Part shown: positions 9,367-17,759 of the stretch, piece after piece | How the letters are laid out: each line of letters starts with the position of its first letter | Position numbering within the stretch: the stretch's first letter is position 1 | Source of the DNA: Hassallia sp050875635 | GTDB lineage: Bacteria > Cyanobacteriota > Cyanobacteriia > Cyanobacteriales > Nostocaceae | NCBI RefSeq assembly: GCF_050875635.1 | Contig: NZ_JBPAOH010000024.1 | Coordinates: 10,110-74,109 of the forward strand | Length of the DNA stretch: 64,000 nucleotides | Direction: 5' to 3' | Notes under the pieces: model-generated | The model's database searches: none | Seen by the model: only the letters and a program-made list of their open reading frames with translations | What the model was told of the DNA's origin: nothing | Translations under genes and position numbers: made by a program

Positions 9367-10983
9367 TTGAAATTAAATATGATAGCAATAGAACCAAAAA
9401 CAGAAAAAGAACAGTTTTTTCATGAAAGTGAAAACTATGCATTGGAAATTGCCAACATCGGACTGCTGGACACCCTCAAATTTCAGTCAGTCCCCCGCGT
9501 CCAACCCAAAGATGGGGAAGTAGAAATAGAAGTTCTGGCAGCGGGTTTGAATTTCAAAGACGTACTCCGAGCGTTGGGAACGATGCCGGTGGAACCAAAT
9601 GCCCCCGTTAGATTTGGCTTGGAATGTGCGGGAAAAATAGTCAACCTGGGAGATAAAGTTGAAGGCTGGGAGATTGGAGACGAAGTAATAGCCTTTGGTT
9701 CCAACTGTTTTAGTAGGTATATAACAAGTTCTACAGAATTAATTGTTAAAAAACCCAAGTTCCTCAGTATAGAAGAAGCCGCAACCATACCAGTAGCCTT
9801 TATGACTGCTTACTATGGCTTAATAGAATTGGCAAGACTGCGACGTGGAGAGAAAGTTCTTATTCATGCTGCCACAGGAGGCGTGGGAATGGCAGCTGTA
9901 CAGGTGGCTCAGTGGGTGGGAGCAGAAATTTTGGCAACGGCTGGCAACCCAGAAAAACGCGCATTTCTGCAAGGACTGGGGATAGAGTGTATTATGGATT
10001 CCCGGTCTCTGGATTTTGCGGATGAAGTGATGCAATACACCAACGATAGAGGTGTAGATGTAATTTTGAATTGCTTGGCTGGAGAATTCATAGCCAAGAA
10101 CTTTGCGATTATGGCTCCCTACGGACGCTTCATAGAAATAGGGATGCGGGATATATACAGTAATAGTCAATTTGGTCTAGAACCATTTAAGAAAGGTTTA
10201 TCTTTATTTGCCCTGTTAGTGGGACCTGAACTTCCCAAATTTAGTTCTATTTTTCGAGAGATCGTCCAAGAATTTGACAAAGGGAGTTTTAGTCCGCTTC
10301 CGGTTAAGGTATTCTCGGCAATGTCGGTGGATGAGGCTTTCGGATATATGGCGCGGGCGAAACATATCGGGAAGATTGTGGTGTCTTTCCCCGGACTAGC
10401 AGAACATAAAAGTCAGGAAAAAAATGGGCGCGTGTCTGTTGCGGCTGTCAGTTCTCGCAGTCGTGAAAGAGAGTTAAGTAAAGGGATATTGCCGAAAGAA
10501 GGTGTAGAAGCTTTTAGACGAATTTTGGGCAGTACCCTACCCCAGGTTGTAGTATCTACTGCCGATTTGACAACAAGGCTAAAGCAAGCGACACAGAGTG
10601 CAGGAGGTATTTTCTTAAAAGAATCACAATCAGCAGCAGCACCAGTATCCTCAGTTGCCCATCCTCGCCCTCAACTAAATAATGCTTACATAGCCCCTAG
10701 CACCGACGTTGAGAAAAAGGTGGCTAAAATATGGCAAGATTATTTGGGAATTGAGCAAGTGGGGATTCATGATAACTTTTTAGATTTAGGTGGCGATTCT
10801 TTGCTGGCTACGCAAGTAATTGCTAGATTGCGTGAGGTTTTTTCTGTAAAGTTATCTTTGGCTAGTTTGTTTGAAGCTCCTACTATTACCCAGATGGCTA
10901 ATAATATTGAAGGAATGATTTCTGCCGAGCGGGGGCAAAAAGACACCAGCGATATGACAGACAGAGAAGAAATAGAAATCTAA
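9367..10983 (+). CDS. PKS enoylreductase-ACP protein (trans-acting half module)
   Basis: The protein is 538 residues. The ER domain (about 30-345) is a medium-chain reductase with LNFKDVLRALG near the start and the NADPH motif ATGGVGMAA at about 169-177. After a linker, a segment with ILPKEGVEAFRRIL and TRLKQATQ looks like the tail that normally follows a KR domain, so the protein seems cut from a longer KR-containing synthase. The carrier domain (about 450-520) has phosphopantetheine Ser478 in LGGDSLL. The C-terminus is acidic (residues 525-538), suited to binding the TubC-type docking domain that opens the next protein. Together with the upstream KS-AT-KR-DH it would perform full reduction to a saturated chain. 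Confidence 0.9.
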   Translation: MKLNMIAIEPKTEKEQFFHESENYALEIANIGLLDTLKFQSVPRVQPKDGEVEIEVLAAGLNFKDVLRALGTMPVEPNAPVRFGLECAGKIVNLGDKVEGWEIGDEVIAFGSNCFSRYITSSTELIVKKPKFLSIEEAATIPVAFMTAYYGLIELARLRRGEKVLIHAATGGVGMAAVQVAQWVGAEILATAGNPEKRAFLQGLGIECIMDSRSLDFADEVMQYTNDRGVDVILNCLAGEFIAKNFAIMAPYGRFIEIGMRDIYSNSQFGLEPFKKGLSLFALLVGPELPKFSSIFREIVQEFDKGSFSPLPVKVFSAMSVDEAFGYMARAKHIGKIVVSFPGLAEHKSQEKNGRVSVAAVSSRSRERELSKGILPKEGVEAFRRILGSTLPQVVVSTADLTTRLKQATQSAGGIFLKESQSAAAPVSSVAHPRPQLNNAYIAPSTDVEKKVAKIWQDYLGIEQVGIHDNFLDLGGDSLLATQVIARLREVFSVKLSLASLFEAPTITQMANNIEGMISAERGQKDTSDMTDREEIEI

Positions 10984-10985
10984 CT

Positions 10986-12629
10986 ATGAAAAGCAGTTCC
11001 GATTTTTTATCAGACTTGGAAAAGCAGGACATCAAAGTTTGGGTAGAAGGCGATCGCCTGCGATGTAATGCGCCGAAGAAAATGCTCACACCAGAATTAC
11101 GGGCTGAATTGACAACTCGCAAGCAAGACCTCATAGCATACTTGCAGCAAGCGCAAGCGGCGTTAGAAGAAACTCCTTCTATTCGTTTAGTTGACCGAAG
11201 TCAAGACCTGCCTTTAAGTTGGACTCAGCAACGACTTTGGTTTCTAGATAGATTAGAAGGAGGAAGTAACGCTGCTTATAATTTGTCAACGGTCTTAGAG
11301 ATAAATGGCAACTTAAATGTCAAAGCTCTAGAACAAACCTTAGCTGAAATCATCAGGCGTCACGAGATATTGCGTACTACTTTCAAGTTAGTAAATGGTA
11401 CACTAGTGCAAGCGATCGCCTCCAGCTTAACCATAAAATTGCCTGTCATCGACTTGCAGCAGTATTCAGAAGCGGAAAAAGCTACTGAAGTGCGACGGTT
11501 AGCTCTTGAAGAAATATCACGAACGTTTGATCTAGTCAACGGACCGTTGGTGCGGAATATGCTGTTGCGACTGGGATCGCAGTCCCACGTTCTGCTTATG
11601 ACTATACACCATATTGTCTTTGATGGGTGGTCTACAGCAATCTTTATTAAAGAATTGTCTACTTTATATCAAGCCTTTGCAAAAGACTTGCCCTCACCTT
11701 TAGCAGAATTGCCAATCCAGTATGCCGACTTTGCGGTTTGGCAACGCCAATGGCTTGAAGAAGATATCTTAAAACCCAAGCTAGACTATTGGAAACAAAA
11801 ACTAGCTGGGACACCGGCATTGTTAGAATTGCCGAGCGATCGCGATCGTCCTCTAGTAGATAGTATGCGAGGAGATAGCGAGACATTTCAGTTAAACACA
11901 GAGATAACTGAAAAGCTCAAAAATCTCAGCAAGAGGTCTGGCGCTACTCTTTATATGATTTTGTTAGCGGCTTTGGCAACTTTATTGTTTCGTTACAGTT
12001 CTCAGTCAGATATTGTTATTGGTTCTCCAATTGCCAACCGTTACCCCAAAGAGACAGAGCCACTAATTGGATTATTTATTAATACTCTGGTATTGCGGCT
12101 TGATTTGAGTGAGAATCCCACTTTTCTGGAACTATTAAATCGGGTGCGTCAAGTAACTTTAGAGGCTTACGAAAATCAGAACGTTCCTTTTGAAAAGCTA
12201 GTAAAAGAGCTTAATATAAAACGAGATTTGAGTCGCAATCCTTTGTTTCAGGTATGGTACACTCTGCAAGATACGGCAGTTGAAGGATTAGGATTAAGTG
12301 GTTTGCAAGTGCGATCGCTAGAATTCGAGACCCCAACCGCAATTTTTGATTTAGAATTTATTCTGGAATATATCCCAGAAGGCATAAAAGGTCGGTTGAG
12401 ATATAAAACAGATTTATTTGAAGCATCGACAATAGTTCAAATGCTTCAGCATTTTCAAACACTGCTACAAAGTATTGTCGCAGAACCAGAACACAGGCTA
12501 AGGAATTTAAGACTTTTAACTGATGAAGAAACAGGTGGTTATAGTACACATGACTTTCCGGATGCGGAGTTAAGTCAAAGCGAGTTCGAGAAGTTGATGA
12601 TGGAAATTGGGAAGATTTCCGTTCGGTAA
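10986..12629 (+). CDS. Free-standing NRPS condensation domain with docking ends
   Basis: This 547-residue protein starts 2 bases after the ER-ACP stop. Residues 5-55 form a TubC_N/beta-hairpin docking domain (LEKQDIKVWVEGDRLRCNA). Residues 75-510 form one condensation domain with SWTQQRLWFLDRL and an intact HHIVFDG motif (His208, His209, Asp213, Gly214). It then jumps directly from the end of the C domain to a tail (about 515-547) containing YSTHDFPDAELSQSEFEKL. Such tails normally follow epimerase domains and act as COM donor peptides; very similar tails end the NRPSs at 23943 and 32400. No adenylation, carrier or epimerase domain lies between. It is either a module that lost A-PCP-E by deletion or a C domain acting in trans between the ACP and the NRPS at 19408. 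Confidence 0.85.
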   Translation: MKSSSDFLSDLEKQDIKVWVEGDRLRCNAPKKMLTPELRAELTTRKQDLIAYLQQAQAALEETPSIRLVDRSQDLPLSWTQQRLWFLDRLEGGSNAAYNLSTVLEINGNLNVKALEQTLAEIIRRHEILRTTFKLVNGTLVQAIASSLTIKLPVIDLQQYSEAEKATEVRRLALEEISRTFDLVNGPLVRNMLLRLGSQSHVLLMTIHHIVFDGWSTAIFIKELSTLYQAFAKDLPSPLAELPIQYADFAVWQRQWLEEDILKPKLDYWKQKLAGTPALLELPSDRDRPLVDSMRGDSETFQLNTEITEKLKNLSKRSGATLYMILLAALATLLFRYSSQSDIVIGSPIANRYPKETEPLIGLFINTLVLRLDLSENPTFLELLNRVRQVTLEAYENQNVPFEKLVKELNIKRDLSRNPLFQVWYTLQDTAVEGLGLSGLQVRSLEFETPTAIFDLEFILEYIPEGIKGRLRYKTDLFEASTIVQMLQHFQTLLQSIVAEPEHRLRNLRLLTDEETGGYSTHDFPDAELSQSEFEKLMMEIGKISVR

Positions 12630-13084
12630 AAATCAGGGTAAGCGCATCTCAATTTCAGCTTTACCGAAAAGTTTTCTTGAAGCTGAACTTCCCCCCAAGC
12701 AAAAAGAGCGATCGCCCTTGATACTCCTTTCAGGATATACTTATTAACGGTATTAAGAGGACTTTGGTTAGTAGCAGGAACTGTGGCTTTTATATTACTA
12801 AAAAATGGTGATAAAAAGGGTAGATTAGAGGGTTTATATTTTTAGGGAATTAAGAAGAATCAGCTAATTTTATGACCTTAGCTGAACAGCCCTATTTGAG
12901 ACCGTAGGACGTGAAGCAAAGCTATTCTAAAAAGTATTTCAAACCCTACTAATTGATAGCAATCCTCCACTAACCTTACTACCTTTATCTAATGGCTGGA
13001 CAGTCTCTCTTGCTATTGATTTAACTACCCTTGATAAAGCAGCATTGGCACCGGAGAGTTTCAAACCCTTACTGGAGCATTAGC
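12630..13084. other. Intergenic region with two gene remnants
   Basis: Two open stretches without a usable start codon are visible on the plus strand. One spells RIYLLTVLRGLWLVAGTVAF and ends at a TAG near 12843; it looks like the end of a membrane protein. The other (12931-13083) includes SNGWTVSLAIDLTTLDKAA and stops just before the antiporter start. I recognise neither. They suggest the insertion of the antiporter segment disturbed older genes here. Confidence 0.35.
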
Positions 13085-14365
13085 ATGTCAAACTTTGAGC
13101 TGATAATTAAGCTATTACTGCAACTGACCTTCATTTTGGCTACTTGTCGCCTTGTGACAATAATTGGGCGTCGCTATCTTGGGCAAACCGATGTGGTCTG
13201 CGAGATGATCGCCGGTGTGATGTTAGGACCATCACTGTTTGGCTTCCTCGTGCCAGAGTTTCAACAATGGCTGTTTCCCAAAGCTCCAATCTTGATTGAG
13301 GGGGCAACGAAGATTCCGAACCCATCAATGTCGATTCTCTTTGCCATCAGTCAGATTGGGCTGGTGCTTTATATGTTTTTGATCGGCTTGGAGTTCAATA
13401 CTGAGGTGCTAAAGCACCATGTAAAAAGTGCGGGCTTGCTATCTGGAGCGGGTATCTTAACTCCATTCATATTAGGTGCGATCGCAACTCCGTTATTGTA
13501 CGGTACTGGGAACTTCTTTAAACCTGGGGTTAGCCTCTGGGCAGCAGCGCTATTTCTGGGTGCGTCGATGACAATTACGGCGTTTCCCATGTTAGCTCGC
13601 ATCATATACGAACGTGGTCTCGCCAAAACCCGCCTTGGAACCTTGGCGCTGGCGGCAGCATCGCTGGATGATGGCGTCGCCTGGTGTTTGCTAGCGATTG
13701 TCCTCGCGAGCCTTAAAAATTCAGTAAGTATTGCAGCATTGGCGATTGGTGGTGGCTTTGGCTACGTGCTATTTATGATCTTCGTCGGGCGTCCGGCATT
13801 TACCATTTTCACTCGTCGGACTAAGCACGATGGGGGTGTGACGAGACAAACGCTGACTTTATTATTGATAGTTTTGATGTTCTGCGGCTGGTTCACCGAT
13901 GTGACGGGCATCTATGCGATATTCGGCGCGTTTATTTTGGGTACGGTGATGCCACGCGGCGAATTCGCCGACCAGGTTCGCAAACACACTGAGTTTTTGA
14001 CGACCTCGTTTTTGCTACCGATCTTCTTCGTCTTCTCTGGTCTCAACACCCAGATTGGTCTGGTAAATACACCTACCTTGTGGGCTGTCACGGTACTTAT
14101 CCTGATAATCGCCATTGTCGGTAAGGGGGTGTCATGTATGCTGGCAGCGCGATTTGGGGGTGAAAATTGGCGCAATTCGGCGACAATCGGTGCGTTGATG
14201 AATGCACGAGGGTTGATGGAGTTAATCATCCTCAACGTTGGGCTGGAGCAAGGCGTAATCACGCCGACGCTATTCACCATCATGGTGATTATGGCGATTG
14301 TTACCACGCTGATGGCTTCGCCGTTGGTTGCCTTCTTCTTCCAGGAAAGGGTAGTTTTAACCTGA
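13085..14365 (+). CDS. Cation:proton antiporter, CPA2/KefB-like membrane domain
   Basis: This start (426 residues) is preferred over one 54 bases upstream because GGAG sits 7 bases before it. The protein is almost entirely transmembrane (about 12 helices), with the CPA2 features GEMIAGVMLGPSLFG-like (here CEMIAGVMLGPSLFGF), an early FLIGLEF segment, ASLDDGVAWCLLAIV with the paired Asp residues of the ion site, and MNARGLMELIILN near the end. It lacks the cytosolic RCK/TrkA domain. The gene looks richer in GC than its neighbours, and remnants flank it on the 5' side, so it was probably acquired separately. A role in the biosynthetic cluster is not evident. Confidence 0.85.
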   Translation: MSNFELIIKLLLQLTFILATCRLVTIIGRRYLGQTDVVCEMIAGVMLGPSLFGFLVPEFQQWLFPKAPILIEGATKIPNPSMSILFAISQIGLVLYMFLIGLEFNTEVLKHHVKSAGLLSGAGILTPFILGAIATPLLYGTGNFFKPGVSLWAAALFLGASMTITAFPMLARIIYERGLAKTRLGTLALAAASLDDGVAWCLLAIVLASLKNSVSIAALAIGGGFGYVLFMIFVGRPAFTIFTRRTKHDGGVTRQTLTLLLIVLMFCGWFTDVTGIYAIFGAFILGTVMPRGEFADQVRKHTEFLTTSFLLPIFFVFSGLNTQIGLVNTPTLWAVTVLILIIAIVGKGVSCMLAARFGGENWRNSATIGALMNARGLMELIILNVGLEQGVITPTLFTIMVIMAIVTTLMASPLVAFFFQERVVLT

Positions 14366-14373
14366 ATGTGGCG

Positions 14374-14420
14374 GAATTCCCCACCGTATAAGACGGTGGG
14401 GATGAATAGCGACCAAAAAA
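14374..14420. other. Hairpin after the antiporter gene, possible IS200/IS605-type end
   Basis: CCCCACCGT and ACGGTGGGG form a perfect 9-bp stem with a 5-base loop (14380-14402). No T-run follows, so an ordinary intrinsic terminator is not well supported. Subterminal hairpins of this look occur at ends of IS605-type elements in cyanobacteria, and a tnpB end is present elsewhere in this window, but no transposase is adjacent. The identification is tentative. Confidence 0.3.
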
Positions 14421-14440
14421 CAAATTGTGCGCTGAGGATG

Positions 14441-16156
14441 TCAAATCGGTCGTTTACACGGATGAGAAGACGTGCTCGCTGCGTGGGTCTGCTGCCATTG
14501 TGCGATCTCTTCCTCTGACCATTTGTGGTAAGAACCACCTTCCACAGGTTCAGGTAAATTGAAGTTCAAGCCTAGTTTACTTTCGAGCCATTTCTGGAAG
14601 GTATAGTGATAAGACATGACAGCTCCCCCTGTTCCATGAGGTCGATCCCATCGAGCTAAAAGAGAATCTCCGAAATGAAACTCGTCAGTGACTCCTTTAT
14701 GTAGATGTCGTATGACCGGATGTAAGAATGCAGCACAGGAGGTATCGACCGGATCGGAGGGTCCGAGAAAAGTAATACTGGACTCATCAAACTTATGGAA
14801 GCCGAATTCTAAAGTCAGGAACAAAACGTGCTGCTCTTTGAAATCGAGCTGCTGTATATGTTTGAGTGGCAATTCTTGGTACAAGGTTGCTTGCTTCAAG
14901 TCCTCAGAGAGGACTAACACATCACACAGGACACCGTAGAGTTGGAAAAGAGCAGCAGAAATGCTAAAGCGTTGGTACATCCAGTTCAAAAACTCGTCCC
15001 AGTCGAGTGGCTCAAAGGTTTTCCTGGGATATGGAATGCCCTCGAATTTCTCCTCTAAGAGATGAAATAAAGTTTTTATGTTGTATCTGAATCCGTGAAT
15101 AAAGCCGGACGATGCTTGGCGATCGTTACCTTGCATAGCGCCCCCGATAAAAAAGAGGTTTGAAACGTTAACAGATTCCCAAATCGGCGTTATTTCAGGA
15201 TACTTGCCTCGTTTCCAAGTCTGAGGCTTGATTTCATCAAAAAGCTCTTCATTAAACCACTTCCATCCAGTACAGCGGATAATAAAGTCATACTCTCTTG
15301 TCAGCTTCAATGTACCCGGAACACTTGCATTCGGATAATCATACTCATGATTCGTCTGCAATGTGTTTTCAGATACCTTGCTAATTCTCTTCACGCGTGG
15401 ATTGAGAACCGCATGAAGCGATTTTAGCTGATACATATCGAATATATTGTTATTAACTGCTCTAAGATCGCCGACAAAATGAGTTTCCCATGCAAATTTG
15501 ACTGGCTGTTTAGCCAAAATGTGGACAAATGCCGCAACACCTGAGAGATATTCTGCTGTTTCAAATGCTGAGTTACCTTGACCGAGGATACCAACTCGCT
15601 TATTTCGGTATAGTTCAATATCTAATGGGTGATCTTCGTATCCCGTTGTCAATTCAATTCCTTCAATATTATCAGGGATTTCGGGCACAACAGCTCCTAG
15701 CCCCAACAAAAGGCATTGGCACTTATATATTTGCCCAGTTGACGTAGATAATAAGAAATCTCCATCACTGTCTTTTTTAATTTTGGTTACAGCTACGTTG
15801 TAGGAAATATTAAGGTTAAAGTGCTTGGCAAAATCTTGTAAATATTGATAAAGGATGTCTGCACTTGCGAAAAGTTCATCCGTATAGCAAGTAAATCTCA
15901 TCGAAGGATCATCGCTGAGAAGAGAGTTCCAATCATGCCTCCAGTTGAACTCATCCTCTGTAAAGCTGTTGTATTTCTTATTTATCGAGATCAGCTTTCT
16001 ATGCCTTGGCTGGGTTGCAAAGAATGACCCTGCCGTATCATTTTTTTCTAGGATAATGTAATCTTTATTGTTCTTTTCAAGAAAATATCCCATCTGGATA
16101 CCGCCAGGTCCGGCACCAACGATTATATATTTGAAGGTTTTGATATCACTTTTCAT
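14441..16156 (-). CDS. FAD-dependent monooxygenase-like flavoprotein
   Basis: I chose the start at 16156 because GGAGA lies 9 bases upstream; an ATG 15 bases earlier lacks a ribosome site. The 571-residue product begins with an FAD-binding Rossmann motif VGAGPGG, then a second nucleotide motif GILGQGNSAFETAEYL near the middle, the arrangement of class B flavin monooxygenases (two dinucleotide-binding domains). A later 'FIGGAMQGNDRQASSGFIHGFRY' stretch resembles the FAD-closing motif. The roughly 180-residue C-terminal extension is unassigned. Substrate prediction (N-hydroxylation, Baeyer-Villiger or other) is not possible. It runs opposite to the NRPS genes, in tandem with the DUF1330 gene upstream, and could tailor the metabolite. 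Confidence 0.75.
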   Translation of the reverse strand: MKSDIKTFKYIIVGAGPGGIQMGYFLEKNNKDYIILEKNDTAGSFFATQPRHRKLISINKKYNSFTEDEFNWRHDWNSLLSDDPSMRFTCYTDELFASADILYQYLQDFAKHFNLNISYNVAVTKIKKDSDGDFLLSTSTGQIYKCQCLLLGLGAVVPEIPDNIEGIELTTGYEDHPLDIELYRNKRVGILGQGNSAFETAEYLSGVAAFVHILAKQPVKFAWETHFVGDLRAVNNNIFDMYQLKSLHAVLNPRVKRISKVSENTLQTNHEYDYPNASVPGTLKLTREYDFIIRCTGWKWFNEELFDEIKPQTWKRGKYPEITPIWESVNVSNLFFIGGAMQGNDRQASSGFIHGFRYNIKTLFHLLEEKFEGIPYPRKTFEPLDWDEFLNWMYQRFSISAALFQLYGVLCDVLVLSEDLKQATLYQELPLKHIQQLDFKEQHVLFLTLEFGFHKFDESSITFLGPSDPVDTSCAAFLHPVIRHLHKGVTDEFHFGDSLLARWDRPHGTGGAVMSYHYTFQKWLESKLGLNFNLPEPVEGGSYHKWSEEEIAQWQQTHAASTSSHPCKRPI

Positions 16157-16322
16157 GCTATTGTTCTCCATTGATACTTTAAGTTGTCAACTTAAATATT
16201 CTGTCATCCTGATTTGACGGATAGAGCTACTTCAACTTGTAAATATTGTCGCTGTGTTTTTACCAGACAAACCTCAAATTGAAGATGATGAGGTCTTCGC
16301 TGTCAATGGTGACTCATAACAG

Positions 16323-16610
16323 CTAAATTCCTTCGACGATGACAATATTGCTCACGGCGTTATTTTGACGCAATGCTTTCAAATTATTGTAATCTTCAGA
16401 GTTATACCAGCTTTTGAATACATTCTTGTCAGGAAATTCTAAAACGATCAATCGATCTGTTTTCCAATTTCCTTCTACTACTTCCCCTTCCCCACCACGG
16501 ACTAAGTAACGTCCGCCATACTTGGCAATTGTATCAGGGACTTTGTGCTTGTATTCTTCATAAACTTCAGCATTTTTTACCGCTATTGAAGCTATTAAAT
16601 AAGTAGCCAT
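16323..16610 (-). CDS. DUF1330 family protein
   Basis: This 95-residue protein starts ATYLIASIAVKNAEVYEEY and contains GGRYLVRGGEGEVVEG and RLIVLEFPD, all features of the DUF1330 dimeric alpha/beta-barrel family. AAGGGG lies 9 bases before the start. No catalytic role is established for the family as a whole. It is the first gene of a probable minus-strand pair with the flavoprotein, and the Fur-like sites upstream could control both. Confidence 0.85.
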   Translation of the reverse strand: MATYLIASIAVKNAEVYEEYKHKVPDTIAKYGGRYLVRGGEGEVVEGNWKTDRLIVLEFPDKNVFKSWYNSEDYNNLKALRQNNAVSNIVIVEGI

Positions 16611-16856
16611 AGATTACAACCCCTTTTCTGTGTGATTAATTCTGGTAGCTGACCACAAATTCTACTAAGCTTTACGCTTTGTTTACTCTGGTTTTAGATG
16701 TAGTGTACCTTTACAGTTTTTCAATCTCATGTTATTGGCAATCGTTAAACTCTATTAAACAGCTAGTGTTTAGGCTGTAATTGTTTTGATAATACATGAT
16801 TTTGGTTGTTCAATTCTAAAGAAAGAAAAAATCTTTTCTTTTTGTCCTAGTTCGAT

Positions 16857-16875
16857 GATAACGATAATCATTTTT
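16857..16875. promoter_or_regulatory. Putative Fur box, best copy
   Basis: The 19 bases starting GATAACGATAATCATT match the Fur consensus GATAATGATAATCATTATC at 16 positions by eye. It lies in the divergent region between the DUF1330/flavoprotein genes and the CmlA-like gene, about 250 bases upstream of DUF1330. Confidence 0.6.
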
Positions 16876-16959
16876 TTGGACGGTGCACTATCTGTTCATT
16901 ACAATTTAAGGCTGCCTTAACTTTGTCAATGAGCGAATATACTTAAATGTTTGTTGTAT

Positions 16960-16978
16960 GAGAATGATAATAAACAAG
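16960..16978. promoter_or_regulatory. Putative weaker Fur box
   Basis: GAGAATGATAAT followed by AAACAAG matches the Fur consensus at 13 of 19 positions; the left half is good and the right half is poor. Its value comes mainly from lying between two better matches. Confidence 0.35.
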
Positions 16979-17025
16979 GGTAGGAGGGAAAAGGGAAGGA
17001 CGTTTCCCTTTTCGCGCTGAAATTT

Positions 17026-17044
17026 GATTATAATTATCATTAAG
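17026..17044. promoter_or_regulatory. Putative Fur box
   Basis: The 19 bases starting GATTATAATTATCATTA match the Fur consensus at 14 positions. A hairpin AAGGGAA/TTCCCTT lies just upstream (about 16991-17011). Three such sites in 190 bases suggest iron-responsive control of one or both flanking genes. Confidence 0.45.
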
Positions 17045-17230
17045 TCCGCCAAATTAATGAGGAGAAAACATAGCTGAATAGTTCAGTTCTGCTCTAAGTA
17101 TGCTAAAGACGACGGATGCCATTTACACATAGTCCACCTAATCCGTTGTTTAACCACAACGCAGTGCTGCTCGTACTGTATGCTTGTGAGAAAAAAAATC
17201 TTTGCGATACGCCAAAGGTGTCTGCGCCCT

Positions 17231-17350
17231 GCGCGATCGCGCTCTTTCATTCCACCCTTGAGCATTCAGCCTCTTCATGTGGGCGCGATCGCGCTCTTTC
17301 ATTCCACCCTTGAGCATTCAGCCTCTTCATGTGGGCGCGATCGCTCTCGC
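17231..17350. repeat. 52-bp tandem repeat carrying HIP1 sites
   Basis: Two full copies and the start of a third of a 52-bp unit begin at 17231, 17283 and 17335. Each opens with GCGCGATCGCGCTC (HIP1 inside). The unit is not a CRISPR repeat because there are no spacers. The following 17351-17759 shows no gene or clear signal. Confidence 0.85.
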
Positions 17351-17759
17351 TACTATTGTGGTATATTGCAATTGCGTTCAGGTCAAATATAATTGCGAAA
17401 TATCGCAAAAAAATCGGCTCTGAATTACGGACATAATCCGTTCAGGAAGAGTCAGAATTCACCCTTGAACAGTGTTGCAAAGATTCCGATATTTCCTTGT
17501 GAACAATTGCAAAAAATATGGAAGCAATGGTTAGCAGCATATCGATGAGTGTATAATCAGTGCATTCAATTTTACAATTCTAAGTCAAAAGTCTCATCGA
17601 GCCGCAATGAATAATTATATGCTTACTATTATTAAGACTTGTTTCTTTAAACATAATGATGCCTCTAATCTGCTTGTCAATAACGTTTGAGATGCGCTAA
17701 CCCTGCTGTAAAAATCAGAGTAGCTCTGAAAATTCGTTCTGAAGTTATAAATTTAAAAA

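Noticed and set aside
14380..14402. Intrinsic terminator of the antiporter gene
   Set aside because: Strong stem but no following T-run.
17231..17350. CRISPR array
   Set aside because: The 52-bp units follow each other directly without spacers and there are no cas genes.
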